64,000 nt of DNA from Methyloprofundus sp. (lineage in GTDB: Bacteria > Pseudomonadota > Gammaproteobacteria > Methylococcales > Methylomonadaceae). Where the stretch lies: NCBI GenBank assembly GCA_016592635.1, contig AP023240.1, forward strand, positions 3,327,630 through 3,391,629, in the 5' to 3' direction. Of this stretch, positions 50,702-60,358 are shown piece after piece. A program made the position numbers and the translations under genes. Below the pieces are notes generated by a model. That model was not told the origin of the DNA and did no database searches. It saw only the letters and a program-made list of their open reading frames with translations. Positions within the stretch are counted from its first letter, which is position 1. Each line of letters opens with the position of its first letter.

Positions 50702-51355
50702 TTAGGGACTTATGTGATTGGCACCCAAAACTGGAATGCCTTGTTGTTGAAAACGTTGCTGTATACGCTTTGAACGTGGTAAAAGATAACCTAATCTAAG
50801 CATTTCTCTAACATCACTCCATGTTGCTGTTGCTTGTGTTCCCATCAATACATCTGCCAGCGGAAAGACAACATTAAAGTTTTTCTTAGTCTCTTGATGA
50901 TGAAGGAAGTGATGTCTAGCAAGGTAACGATAAACACCCCATTTGCGAAAAAAAACATCTTCTGGAATGTGCATTTGGCAATGTAGCGTATTCCATAAAA
51001 AGCGATGTAAGAAAAATAAGGCAATATAAAATATACCCGCTGTAGTGTTGAACCACATTAATGTCCCCCATGCTGGCGAGGTTACAAGTAACATTGAAAA
51101 AAGGTCAAGATAAAGGATCTTTAAATTTTCATCATGACCGACAGGGTCTGATTCATAATCAAATTTACGATACCATATAGTATGATGACGAATTGCATGA
51201 GATTCAAAAACATCAACTAAATAAGGTATAAGACGATAAACTTTTTTAGGAAAAAACTCATTGTGCATAAAAATTTTATGTACAAGGTTTTCATAAACCG
51301 AAACAATGACATAAATAGTTGCAAACCAAATAATAAATTCAACAATAGATAACAA
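50702..51355 (-). CDS. Membrane fatty acid hydroxylase/sterol desaturase-like protein
   Basis: A 217-residue membrane protein with three to four hydrophobic spans and histidine clusters in the arrangement of the fatty acid hydroxylase superfamily: ESHAIRHHTIWY, LHCQMHIPED and YLARHHFLHHQ. These would bind a di-iron centre. Substrate cannot be told. It is the first chromosomal gene beyond the integron and reads towards it. An alternative frame of 62 residues on the same strand is a shadow. Confidence 0.8.
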   Translation of the reverse strand: MLSIVEFIIWFATIYVIVSVYENLVHKIFMHNEFFPKKVYRLIPYLVDVFESHAIRHHTIWYRKFDYESDPVGHDENLKILYLDLFSMLLVTSPAWGTLMWFNTTAGIFYIALFFLHRFLWNTLHCQMHIPEDVFFRKWGVYRYLARHHFLHHQETKKNFNVVFPLADVLMGTQATATWSDVREMLRLGYLLPRSKRIQQRFQQQGIPVLGANHISP

Positions 51356-51571
51356 TTTAATTTTACTCCGTGATAGTAGTTAAGGGATTTGATAAACCTT
51401 ATCAATATATCTATAGTAATGCTACATTCATATCGATAAGGCTAGCAATGAGTACAGCAATAATTCCCCCAAAATTTTACGGGATATTGATTTTAAATCA
51501 TAGGCAGGTGTTGCATATTGCCCAAAAAAAACATAACGAGACTCAAGGGGCGACCCACTCCCCATTAATTA

Positions 51572-54007
51572 TCAATCGACCCAAGGACGTGCCTGTTTAA
51601 TAGCCAGCTTGCCTCGGCTGCCATCACCTGTCTCGGTGATTTTAAATTCTATATCCATGGCAAAAGCCTGATCACCTTGATATAACGCTTTAAAATGCGT
51701 ATGGATCGTGGTTAAAGCATCACGTAGTTCGTTCATTTCACTTTCTAGCAATACATTCTCAGTGGTGACAGGCTCACCATATACTTCGATAACATTTGAG
51801 TGGCGAATAAATTGCGTTTCCCATGCATAACCTGAAACTGATGCTGGCAATAAGGTCATTATAAATTCATCTGAAATGGGGTTCACTTGCTGCCCTGCTA
51901 TCTCAATCAATTCTGGGTTAGTAATAGAGATCTCACCATATTGCGCGTTAACATATAGTCCCTCCCAGCCCGGGTTGTAGATATTTTTACTAATCGCTAC
52001 ACCATTGACTTGCTCATCGCCATAATTTGGGTGAATTAATACACCCATATAAGTTTTTAAATGTTCAATACGATGTATCTGGCGTTCTTCAAAGGCTCTA
52101 TCTGTCCACAAACTGGCCCAGACTTGCTTGATGCTATTAATTAACTTACCTTCTTTAGGTTTATGTGTGTAGGAATCATATAAACCTGCGCCATTGAATC
52201 GAGGTAAATCTTCATTATTGGTACTGGAGCGCACTCTTAATTTTTGGCTAAATGGCTCGCCCGCAGGCTCCCAAAATAAGCGCACCGTTTCAATCAAGTC
52301 AATCATTGCTTGTGGTGCTTCCGCTTGCTCGATGATAGCGCGCAACTCTGCCAATCGCTGCACGCGTATTTGCTGATTAGCTTTGAAATCAGGCGCACTT
52401 AGCATTTGTTCCACATAAGCATAGAGTGACTGCCCATCATTGCAAAGTGTTTGCATATCATCAATACACCGAGGCAAGCTCATAAACTGGTCATACAATG
52501 CAAACGGTAGGGCATACCCTTTAGGTGGCATACCTTCAGGTAAAATTTTAGCTAATTCAGCAACATTAGCTGCTTTTACACCCACTCGCAGCCAATCACT
52601 ATGCCCCAGCTCAGTTAATGACATAGGGTCTAATAAAGTTAGATCTGATACTGGGGCTGTAGTGGTAGTCGGTATTTTATCAGCCAACCATTGTAAAGCC
52701 TGTACCTCAGTTGCTGCTTCAAGCACGACACCTGCCTCGCTGACCGAATAATGCACCCAACTGCCTAATAAAGCCGTAATAGCAGGGTCAGAAGCTGCAT
52801 TTTTCCAATAAGCATTAGGAGTATCATTCTGGCGGGCTTTTAAATTAATATGTGATAGTGGTGTTTGTGGGCTTTCAGTAACAATACCGCTAACATGCCC
52901 GAGCGTATTGGGTACAAAAGTATAGATTGCTATCGTTTCTACACCCGGACTAGGGTCACTCGGATTAATAAGCTGCAGGCGACCATAAGCTTCACCTTTA
53001 TTTAAAATGGCGGTATTCGATTGCGCAAACAAGTCTTCAGTATGCATAACCGCAATATTATTGGTGCTAAAACGTTCCGCATAGCCTAATAATTCCTGCT
53101 CATGCGTTGTGCCTACGGGGTGATAAACTAAAGGAGTTTCTATAAAAGGCATGGCAGCACTGATAGTATGATAGGCTTGCTCGATTAATGCGGGCGGCAC
53201 AGGGTCAGTTGGCCAGAATTCTAGCGCAAACACTCCTTGCTTGGCATCCGTTTCTACACTTTGGTACGCATCATAAGCAATCACAGAACCAGCCAAATAA
53301 CGGCGACTGTCTCTAAAATATGTTTCTGCATTAAATTGCGCCACGCCTTGTGTGTAATTCACACCTTGAAAATGCTGCAACACATCACGTACAAAATCAT
53401 AATGTAATGGAGTTGCCTTAGAATTCATAAAATATAACACTGGATTAGCTGTATCAACGCCAACCAACACAAATTTTAGTTCGCTTATTGCAGTCGCACC
53501 TGCAACATCAGCAATAACTGCCAAGTTATCAAATTCAGCACGACTAGGCAGCATCACTGCCCCTTTATTAGCACCAAGAGGCCAAGCAAAAATTTCTACA
53601 CCTGCATCATTATGTATGCTTTTTACCAACAACTCAGCGGGCGAGGAACCTGGAACAATCTGTAACTGCACTTGCAGACTAGGTTGAGCTCCATTAATAC
53701 AGAGTGCATCAACACTTAATAATCCAACACTTTGCTGATAAACAACATTGTCAAAAGCCAACAGTTCATCGCGCTGCAACAACTCTGTTACTTGAAAATG
53801 CAGCAAATTTTCGGTATTTAATAGATTAAGCTGCAAGGAAAATAAACGCGAATCATCAGCAACGCTTACATAGGGCAACTGCAGGCTTGCTTGTTGAGCA
53901 TCATAGTTGGCTTGTTCGCTAGCGCAATTAGCAGCCAATGCCATATTGGTAAATATGGCACCTACCAAAGCTATAAGAATTTTTTTCATCAAATAATACT
54001 GCTTCAT
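51572..54007 (-). CDS. Secreted PEP-synthase/glucan-dikinase-like protein
   Basis: An 811-residue protein with a signal peptide (MKKILIALVGAIFTNMALAA; the ATG at 53989 may be the true start). The phosphohistidine-type motif TPLSHINLKARQ (His386) comes before the ATP-grasp part, which holds GVKAANVAELAKI (about 476-488), VRSSTNNEDLPRFNGAGLYDS (from 592) and a C-terminal AMDIEFKIT..GKLAIKQARPW. This order, His domain ahead of the nucleotide domain, is that of starch and glucan water dikinases. Its export is odd for an ATP-using enzyme. It follows the beta-propeller gene by two bases, so the pair is an operon. Confidence 0.82.
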   Translation of the reverse strand: MKQYYLMKKILIALVGAIFTNMALAANCASEQANYDAQQASLQLPYVSVADDSRLFSLQLNLLNTENLLHFQVTELLQRDELLAFDNVVYQQSVGLLSVDALCINGAQPSLQVQLQIVPGSSPAELLVKSIHNDAGVEIFAWPLGANKGAVMLPSRAEFDNLAVIADVAGATAISELKFVLVGVDTANPVLYFMNSKATPLHYDFVRDVLQHFQGVNYTQGVAQFNAETYFRDSRRYLAGSVIAYDAYQSVETDAKQGVFALEFWPTDPVPPALIEQAYHTISAAMPFIETPLVYHPVGTTHEQELLGYAERFSTNNIAVMHTEDLFAQSNTAILNKGEAYGRLQLINPSDPSPGVETIAIYTFVPNTLGHVSGIVTESPQTPLSHINLKARQNDTPNAYWKNAASDPAITALLGSWVHYSVSEAGVVLEAATEVQALQWLADKIPTTTTAPVSDLTLLDPMSLTELGHSDWLRVGVKAANVAELAKILPEGMPPKGYALPFALYDQFMSLPRCIDDMQTLCNDGQSLYAYVEQMLSAPDFKANQQIRVQRLAELRAIIEQAEAPQAMIDLIETVRLFWEPAGEPFSQKLRVRSSTNNEDLPRFNGAGLYDSYTHKPKEGKLINSIKQVWASLWTDRAFEERQIHRIEHLKTYMGVLIHPNYGDEQVNGVAISKNIYNPGWEGLYVNAQYGEISITNPELIEIAGQQVNPISDEFIMTLLPASVSGYAWETQFIRHSNVIEVYGEPVTTENVLLESEMNELRDALTTIHTHFKALYQGDQAFAMDIEFKITETGDGSRGKLAIKQARPWVD

Positions 54008-54009
54008 TG

Positions 54010-55605
54010 TTAAATGCCGTTGGCTTTAATTAATTGCACTCGAAATTGCAGCGGGTCAGCCTGCTCCATTATCTGTAGGTTTAATTGATAAGATACACCT
54101 TCTTGATTGTGTATTGTTAATTCTGGTATGGATAATTGCCCTGTATTTGCAGTAAAAATAGCTGTACCAGCGTGACTATCCGCCCCCAAATAACCATCCA
54201 GCAAAGACAATGCCGCCATATCATTTTGCTGAGTCAACTGTAAGGTAAGGCCAATAATTCCGAGATTAGCAACCGTCACGGCATTGAGTTGTAAAATATT
54301 ATCCCTTGGATAATAAACTGCTGCAGCTAATTGCACAGGGGTATTTTGAAAAATATAAACAGCTTCTTTGGAGGCCACCAACATTTGCTCAGCTCCTAAA
54401 GCAACACTCAAACCAAATTGATCGTGTGGCTGCAGGTTAGCATTAGTTTGTTGCAATACGCTAGTCCAAGCATTGCTTACCACATCACGTGCAAACAAAT
54501 AAGCACTGCCACTATTAAAACCATTTGCTTGCACCTTATTCGCACCCACAAATATATGTTGATCTAATACTGAGATGTTATTGCCAAAAGTAGCACCTAC
54601 ATTATTATCAGGCGCAACCAAAACAGTATCTTCTTGCCAAGTCTTATTTACTTTCTGATATATATAGACAGCTCCTGCGCGCAAATCATCCAGCACATCC
54701 TTATGTTTCACACTAGCAACGATAATATCGCCATCAATGGCAATTTGCTCGCCTAAATTATCACTGGTTTCACGATTTTCTGAACCTAAACGTACAGTTG
54801 CTTGCCATGAGTCCGCTACTTTTTTATAAACAAAAATAGCACCACTTTCAATTCCTGGATCAAAAGTATCATTTCTAGAGATCTGAAAACGCGCCACCTG
54901 CTTCATATTGGGTAACAAGGAATTGTCCGCATCAGTATGTGGCGCACCAATAATTAATGTTTGTCCATCCTGAGCAATGTCAGCACCAAAACGCATTGCC
55001 TGTGGGTCTTCAGGCTCTATATTTGCAGTGACTTGCCACTGCCCTGTATTGATATCTCGTGCATAAAGGTATACTTTCCCCTGCCCTTGCCTAGGCGCAC
55101 CGATATAAAGAATGTCATCAACCAATGCAATGCCAGCACCAAACCTAGCGCCGGCTTGGGCATCAGGGGCTGTTAATTTGGCCGTTTGTTGCCACCAACT
55201 GACTCCACTCACTGCCAATCGTTCATAAATATAAACAGCTCCACTATCACGCCCATGACTCGCATCCTTATCTGCACTGACGACCAACATATCTCCTACC
55301 AACTTGATATGTTTAGCAAAATTATCTCCTTGTTGCTCACTACTAAAAGTGTTAATCAAGTGCCAATTTTCTTGGTTTGCATAGAGATAAACTACTCCTG
55401 GTTCCTCCCCTTCTTCTGAAGTAGCCGCAACCACAGCAATATCCCCAAAAATGGCTAATGCTGTGCCAAAAGTCTTACCTGCTAAAGAGATCGGATTTGG
55501 TAATTTAAATTCATGCAGTTGGTCTAACTGTATATTAATAGCCCGAGCAGAGCTTAGCATGCTTACACTAAGGGCTAGAATTAATAAAAAACGCTGTAAT
55601 TGCAT
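54010..55605 (-). CDS. Secreted FG-GAP/beta-propeller repeat protein
   Basis: A 531-residue protein with a signal peptide (MQLQRFLLILALSVSMLSSARA). About seven repeats of the type FGxxIALxGDxLxIGAxxxxxxxGxVYLYxRD follow, for example FGAGIALVDDILYIGAP and FGADIAQDGQTLIIGAP, as in FG-GAP propellers. The last 120 residues are a separate beta-rich domain. It is probably periplasmic or extracellular and co-transcribed with the dikinase-like gene. Specific role unknown. Confidence 0.85.
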   Translation of the reverse strand: MQLQRFLLILALSVSMLSSARAINIQLDQLHEFKLPNPISLAGKTFGTALAIFGDIAVVAATSEEGEEPGVVYLYANQENWHLINTFSSEQQGDNFAKHIKLVGDMLVVSADKDASHGRDSGAVYIYERLAVSGVSWWQQTAKLTAPDAQAGARFGAGIALVDDILYIGAPRQGQGKVYLYARDINTGQWQVTANIEPEDPQAMRFGADIAQDGQTLIIGAPHTDADNSLLPNMKQVARFQISRNDTFDPGIESGAIFVYKKVADSWQATVRLGSENRETSDNLGEQIAIDGDIIVASVKHKDVLDDLRAGAVYIYQKVNKTWQEDTVLVAPDNNVGATFGNNISVLDQHIFVGANKVQANGFNSGSAYLFARDVVSNAWTSVLQQTNANLQPHDQFGLSVALGAEQMLVASKEAVYIFQNTPVQLAAAVYYPRDNILQLNAVTVANLGIIGLTLQLTQQNDMAALSLLDGYLGADSHAGTAIFTANTGQLSIPELTIHNQEGVSYQLNLQIMEQADPLQFRVQLIKANGI

Positions 55606-56116
55606 AATATAGTAAAAGTTGGTTAACTGTTAATTGCGAAGATAAAGGCACAATAGCCTAGACTGCTAAAATTAGCCCTTTTAAAACAAGCAGTAACCAT
55701 GCCTTAATACTGGTAATAAACCCTTAAATTAATAAGATAATAGTTCTTAAAATATACTAAGTCCATGATTACAGTAACTTAAGTTTAAAATTTTTTTCGT
55801 TATTAAAAAAATAATAGCAATAGCTCGCGACTTACACAGCTTAGCTATCAAACACATTAATTAATCTAAGTTAAATAACATAACTAAATACCTTATTTCA
55901 CCCCAAATAATAACCTATCTTTCTGTGGTGTCGATTTTATATGCCCCCTTGAATTATTCTTATAAGCCCTTATATTTTTATGTATTAATGGCGCGTTATA
56001 AAAAGTGCTGGTAAAATTAAAGTCTTTTGCTGGTGAATGAGTCACTTATTCTTCAGTACGACTTTTTCGTAATAAATGTCGATATATCTAAGACTTAAAA
56101 CAAGCAGGAGCATTGC
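55606..56116. other. AT-rich intergenic region between divergent operons
   Basis: About 510 bases hold the promoters of the propeller operon and of purEK. I see no gene, no clear terminator and no recognisable riboswitch or PurR box. A run of AT-rich sequence covers 55700-55920. Confidence 0.5.
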
Positions 56117-56611
56117 ATGACCGCATTGGTGGGTATTATCATGGGTTCAACATCTGACTGGGAAACCATGCGTTTTGCATCTGACAAATTAGAACAGCTC
56201 GGCATCCCTTTTGAGGTGGAAGTCGTCTCTGCGCATCGCACACCTGATAAGCTATTCGCCTATGCAGAAACCGCTGAAAGCAAAGGTTTGGAAGTCATTA
56301 TTGCAGGCGCAGGTGGCGCTGCCCATTTGCCAGGCATGGTCGCTGCCAAAACAATACTACCTATTTTAGGTGTCCCCGTGCAATCCAAAGCATTAAATGG
56401 TATGGACTCCTTATTATCCATTGCACAAATGCCAGCTGGCATTCCTGTGGGCACTCTAGCCATTGGTAAAGCAGGCGCAGCAAATGCGGCTTTATTAGCT
56501 GCAGCTATTATTGCCAATAAACACACTCAATATAAAGCCGCTCTGAATACATTTCGCCAAGAACAAACGAATACCGTATTAGCTAATTCTGATCCTAGGG
56601 AGCTAGCTTAA
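56117..56611 (+). CDS. purE: N5-carboxyaminoimidazole ribonucleotide mutase
   Basis: A 164-residue class I PurE, which converts N5-CAIR to CAIR in purine synthesis. The signature GSTSDWETM at the N-terminus, [11 protein letters not shown] in the middle and [12 protein letters not shown] followed by [34 protein letters not shown] are all present. A ribosome site (GCAGGAG) is 7 bases ahead. The stop TAA shares its last base with the purK ATG. Confidence 0.98.
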   Translation: MTALVGIIMGSTSDWETMRFASDKLEQLGIPFEVEVVSAHRTPDKLFAYAETAESKGLEVIIAGAGGAAHLPGMVAAKTILPILGVPVQSKALNGMDSLLSIAQMPAGIPVGTLAIGKAGAANAALLAAAIIANKHTQYKAALNTFRQEQTNTVLANSDPRELA

Positions 56612-57705
56612 TGGTTATTGGAATTTTAGGCGCGGGACAATTAGCACGCATGCTGGCACTGGCTGGCAAACCACTCGGGCTTAAATTTATCTTTTTAGAT
56701 CCAACCCCAATTGCCTGTGCTGCGAACTTAGGTAAACACCTGATTGGTGATTACACTGATAAAGCCTTGCTCAGCCAATTAGCCACTGAAGCAGATGTCA
56801 TTACCTATGAGTTTGAAAATGTGCCGGTAGACATCATTGATCTTCTGAACCAAAGTACACCCGTTTATCCACCTGCAAAAGCATTATCTATTGGCCAAGA
56901 TAGAATTACCGAAAAGCAATTCTTACAAAGCTTAGATATCACTACCGCTCCTTTTGCCGCAGTGTCCAGCTTAATAGAATTGCAACAAGCCATGCCTACG
57001 ATCGGCTACCCAGCCATCTTAAAAACACGTCGCTTTGGTTATGATGGCAAGGGGCAAGTCATACTGAATGATGAACATGAATTAGCTGCAGCATGGGAAG
57101 CGGTCAAAGATGCGCCTTCCGTTGTTGAAGGCTTTGTCCCTTTTGACCGTGAAATTTCCATTATTGCCAGTCGTAGTGTTTCAGGTGAGATTGCTTATTA
57201 TCCTGTTTCAGAAAATGTGCACCATAAAGGTATTTTACGTTTGGCAAAAAATACCATTGACGACCCACAACAAGCACACGCAGAACAGTATATAAATACA
57301 ATACTTAATGCACTTGATTATGTCGGCACCATCGCTTTAGAGCTATTCGCTGTGGATGATAAATTAATTGCCAATGAATTTGCACCCCGCGTACACAATT
57401 CAGGGCACTGGACTATTGAAGGCTCAGAAACCAGTCAGTTTGAGAATCACTTAAGAGCCATCATGGATATGCCTTTAGGGCAAACTAATTCCATTGGTTA
57501 TGCTGCCATGCAAAATTTTATCGGCAATGTCCCAGCAACAGAAAAGCTGCTTTCGTTAACACAACTGCACTTGCATTTATATGACAAAGCGGCACGTAAA
57601 GGCCGCAAGCTTGCACATGCCACCATCAGAACCGACTCATTTACCAGCTTTACTGGCTTAGTTGCCGCACTGACTAAGTTGGCTGAAGCAAGTGATGACT
57701 CATAA
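56611..57705 (+). CDS. purK: N5-carboxyaminoimidazole ribonucleotide synthase
   Basis: A 364-residue ATP-grasp enzyme making N5-CAIR from AIR, bicarbonate and ATP for PurE. GILGAGQLARMLALAG is the N-terminal motif; TRRFGYDGKGQV is the ATP-binding loop, and ELFAVDDKLIANEFAPRVHNSGHWTIEGSETSQFENHLRA the metal and substrate site. Length is normal. It overlaps purE by one base, so both are translated from one message. Confidence 0.98.
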   Translation: MVIGILGAGQLARMLALAGKPLGLKFIFLDPTPIACAANLGKHLIGDYTDKALLSQLATEADVITYEFENVPVDIIDLLNQSTPVYPPAKALSIGQDRITEKQFLQSLDITTAPFAAVSSLIELQQAMPTIGYPAILKTRRFGYDGKGQVILNDEHELAAAWEAVKDAPSVVEGFVPFDREISIIASRSVSGEIAYYPVSENVHHKGILRLAKNTIDDPQQAHAEQYINTILNALDYVGTIALELFAVDDKLIANEFAPRVHNSGHWTIEGSETSQFENHLRAIMDMPLGQTNSIGYAAMQNFIGNVPATEKLLSLTQLHLHLYDKAARKGRKLAHATIRTDSFTSFTGLVAALTKLAEASDDS

Positions 57706-57745
57706 TAATATCCAAATTTTTTTAACTTAAATATCATATATACCT

Positions 57746-58228
57746 ATGTCAAAAATCGAAAATCCTGTTATTTCCATTCATTACACGCTAACTAACAAAG
57801 CGGGAAAAACCCTTGATAGCTCCATTGATGCAGAGCCATTGAGCTTTTTGCACGGCGCAGGAAACATTATTCCAGGACTAGAAAGTGCTTTAACCGACAA
57901 GCCTGTTGGTGAAAAATTCACCGTTACTATTGAGCCTGAAGATGCTTATGGTGAACGCATGGAAGAGCAAATGCAAACAGTCTCTAAAGAAATGTTTGCA
58001 GGTATCGACACCATTGAAGTCGGCATGCAATTCCAAGCGGATTCTAGCAATGGCCCTGCTGTCGTCACCATTACTGCTGTTGATGGCGATGATATTACTA
58101 TTGATGGCAACCACCCTTTAGCGGGTGAACAACTTACCTTTGCAGTTGAAGTAATGGAGATTCGTCCTGCCACTGAAACTGAAATGGAGCACGGCCATAT
58201 TCATGGCGCTGGTTGTTCGCACGATTAA
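57746..58228 (+). CDS. slyD: FKBP-type peptidyl-prolyl isomerase (SlyD-like)
   Basis: A 160-residue isomerase. The FKBP part (VISIHYTLTNKAGKTLDSS, then FLHGAGNIIPGLESAL) is interrupted by the chaperone insert-in-flap domain (YGERMEEQMQTVSKEMF), and the end HGHIHGAGCSHD is a short histidine-rich, possible nickel-binding tail, much shorter than in E. coli SlyD. It lies 40 bases after purK and may share its transcript. Confidence 0.93.
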   Translation: MSKIENPVISIHYTLTNKAGKTLDSSIDAEPLSFLHGAGNIIPGLESALTDKPVGEKFTVTIEPEDAYGERMEEQMQTVSKEMFAGIDTIEVGMQFQADSSNGPAVVTITAVDGDDITIDGNHPLAGEQLTFAVEVMEIRPATETEMEHGHIHGAGCSHD

Positions 58229-58289
58229 TTAGTTCTGCAAGTATGGTGGGCACAGAGCCTTTAGCTGTCGCCCATCATTAGCAATATTT

Positions 58290-58817
58290 TTGCTGCTCAT
58301 GCAAAACTTTGTCTTCCACATAACCACAATCCACTCACTACAAATGCTGGACACACTACAATCAGGCATTCGCATTACAGTACGTGCCGTTATTATCAAA
58401 AATGACCAAGTACTCCTCATAAAAAAAGATAGCCCTGCTGATGGGATTCGTTATACTTTACCAGGCGGCGCATTAGAATCAGGGGAAACTTTGCATCAAG
58501 CCGTTATGCGTGAGTGCATTGAAGAAATCGACACCACTGTAGAGGCATATGATGTATTACATATTGCTGACTTCTTTATCCCTAAGCTTAAACCACAACC
58601 CTATACACGCCACCAGCTTGAAGTCCTTATTCAATGCCAAGTACCAGATGACTATATTCCTTGTTGCGGCCCTGACCCAGACAAGCATCAGGTCGATGTT
58701 GCCTGGTTAGACTTAAATACCCTAGAAGATCATACTATTTCACCTAATTTCTTTGGTGAGTTATTACTTAAGTTAAACTCAAAACAACATCAAGTTTACG
58801 TTGGGTCAGTTACTTAA
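58290..58817 (+). CDS. Nudix hydrolase
   Basis: A Nudix domain protein with the box GGALESGETLHQAVMRECIEEID (positions about 74-96), which keeps R-E-x2-E-E but has D where a G is usual. The start is uncertain: the first ATG gives 175 residues with an unusual leader; an internal ATG at residue 19 (MLDTLQSGIRITVRAVIIKND) fits the Nudix fold better and is preceded by no clear ribosome site. Substrate cannot be predicted. Confidence 0.85.
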   Translation: MLLMQNFVFHITTIHSLQMLDTLQSGIRITVRAVIIKNDQVLLIKKDSPADGIRYTLPGGALESGETLHQAVMRECIEEIDTTVEAYDVLHIADFFIPKLKPQPYTRHQLEVLIQCQVPDDYIPCCGPDPDKHQVDVAWLDLNTLEDHTISPNFFGELLLKLNSKQHQVYVGSVT

Positions 58818-58891
58818 AACACTGAGATTTAGCACCTCTAGGCGCATCATTGCCAAGAAGATAAATATTTATACTTTTGTGGTAGGCGAAC

Positions 58892-60358
58892 CTAGCTAAT
58901 CCCTAAACTCTCCCACATCTCATCAACTTTCTTGACTACATCCTCTGACATACTGATAGTCCGCCCCCACTCGCGCGTCGTTTCTCCTTCCCATTTATTA
59001 GTCGCATCAAAACCGACTTTAGAACCCAAACCTGACACAGGCGAAGCAAAATCCAAATAATCAATTGGAGTATTTTCTAAGATAGTTAAATCGCGCGCTG
59101 GATCCATACGCGTAGTAATCGCCCAAACAACTTCTTGCCAGTCATGCACATCGACATCATCATCCACTACTATCACAAATTTGGTGTACATAAACTGCCG
59201 TAAATATGACCAAGTTCCCAACATCACGCGTTTGGCATGGCCTGCATATTGCTTTTTCATACTGATAACGGCCATACGATAGGAACAACCTTCTGGCGGC
59301 AAATAAAAATCAGTAATTTCAGGAAATTGCTTTTGTAAAATGGGTACGAACACCTCATTTAAAGCAACACCCAATATTGCGGGCTCATCAGGTGGTTTGC
59401 CTGTATAAGTACTGTGATAAATAGGAGCCTGTCGCTGGGTAATCCGTTCGATGGTAAACACTGGGAATTCACCCACTTCATTATAATAGCCAGTATGATC
59501 ACCAAACGGCCCTTCAGGTGCCATCTCATCAGGATAGATAAAGCCTTCCAGTACAATTTCAGCACTGGCTGGCACTTGCAAATCATTAGTCATAGATTTT
59601 GCAACTTCTGTTTTAGAACCACGCAATAGACCAGCAAAAGCATATTCCGACAAGGTATCAGGAACAGGTGTCACTGCAGCTAAAATAGTTGCTGGATCAG
59701 CACCTAAAGCAACCGATACTGGGTAAGGCTTACCAGGATTCACTTCCTGCCATTCTCTAAAATCTAAAGCACCACCACGATGCGCCAACCAACGCATAAT
59801 CACTTTATTTTTAGCAATCACTTGCAAACGATAAATACCCAAGTTTTGCCTGTCCTTATACGGCCCTTTGGTAATCACTAATGGCCAAGTAATCAGTGGC
59901 CCTGCATCATCAGGCCAGCAAGTTTGAATGGGGTATTCGCTTAAATCAATTTCATCGCCAACTCGAATTAATTCCTGGCAGGGTGGATTTTTAACAACCT
60001 TTGGTGCCATATGCAGCACATTTTTAAATACTGGAATCTTCTCGACAGCATCTTTCATGCCTTTCGGTGGCTCCGGCTCTTTTAATTGCGAGAGTAACTC
60101 ACCAATACCACGTAAAGCCGTCACTGATTCCGCCCCCATCCCCATTGCCACTCGATCTGGCGTACCAAATAAATTGGCGAGTACTGGAATATTATGTCCT
60201 TTCGGGTTTTCAAATAAAATTGCAGGGCCACTTTGCTTTAAAGTACGATCACAAATTTCAGTCATTTCTAAAACAGGATCAACTTCTTGGCTAATACGTA
60301 TCAATTCGCCTTTTTTTTCTAACTGGGCAATAAAATCTCTTAAATCTTTATACTTCAT
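58892..60358 (-). CDS. ubiD: 4-hydroxy-3-polyprenylbenzoate decarboxylase
   Basis: A 488-residue UbiD enzyme that decarboxylates the ubiquinone precursor using prenylated flavin made by UbiX. Recognisable are [19 protein letters not shown], the [22 protein letters not shown] prFMN and metal region, and the E-R-E type catalytic part [19 protein letters not shown]. Length matches the family. It overlaps the end of prlC by four bases (ATGA). Confidence 0.96.
   Translation of the reverse strand: MKYKDLRDFIAQLEKKGELIRISQEVDPVLEMTEICDRTLKQSGPAILFENPKGHNIPVLANLFGTPDRVAMGMGAESVTALRGIGELLSQLKEPEPPKGMKDAVEKIPVFKNVLHMAPKVVKNPPCQELIRVGDEIDLSEYPIQTCWPDDAGPLITWPLVITKGPYKDRQNLGIYRLQVIAKNKVIMRWLAHRGGALDFREWQEVNPGKPYPVSVALGADPATILAAVTPVPDTLSEYAFAGLLRGSKTEVAKSMTNDLQVPASAEIVLEGFIYPDEMAPEGPFGDHTGYYNEVGEFPVFTIERITQRQAPIYHSTYTGKPPDEPAILGVALNEVFVPILQKQFPEITDFYLPPEGCSYRMAVISMKKQYAGHAKRVMLGTWSYLRQFMYTKFVIVVDDDVDVHDWQEVVWAITTRMDPARDLTILENTPIDYLDFASPVSGLGSKVGFDATNKWEGETTREWGRTISMSEDVVKKVDEMWESLGIS

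Noticed and set aside
55606..56116. A purine riboswitch or PurR operator ahead of purEK
   Set aside because: No conserved riboswitch core or palindromic PurR box could be found by reading both strands.
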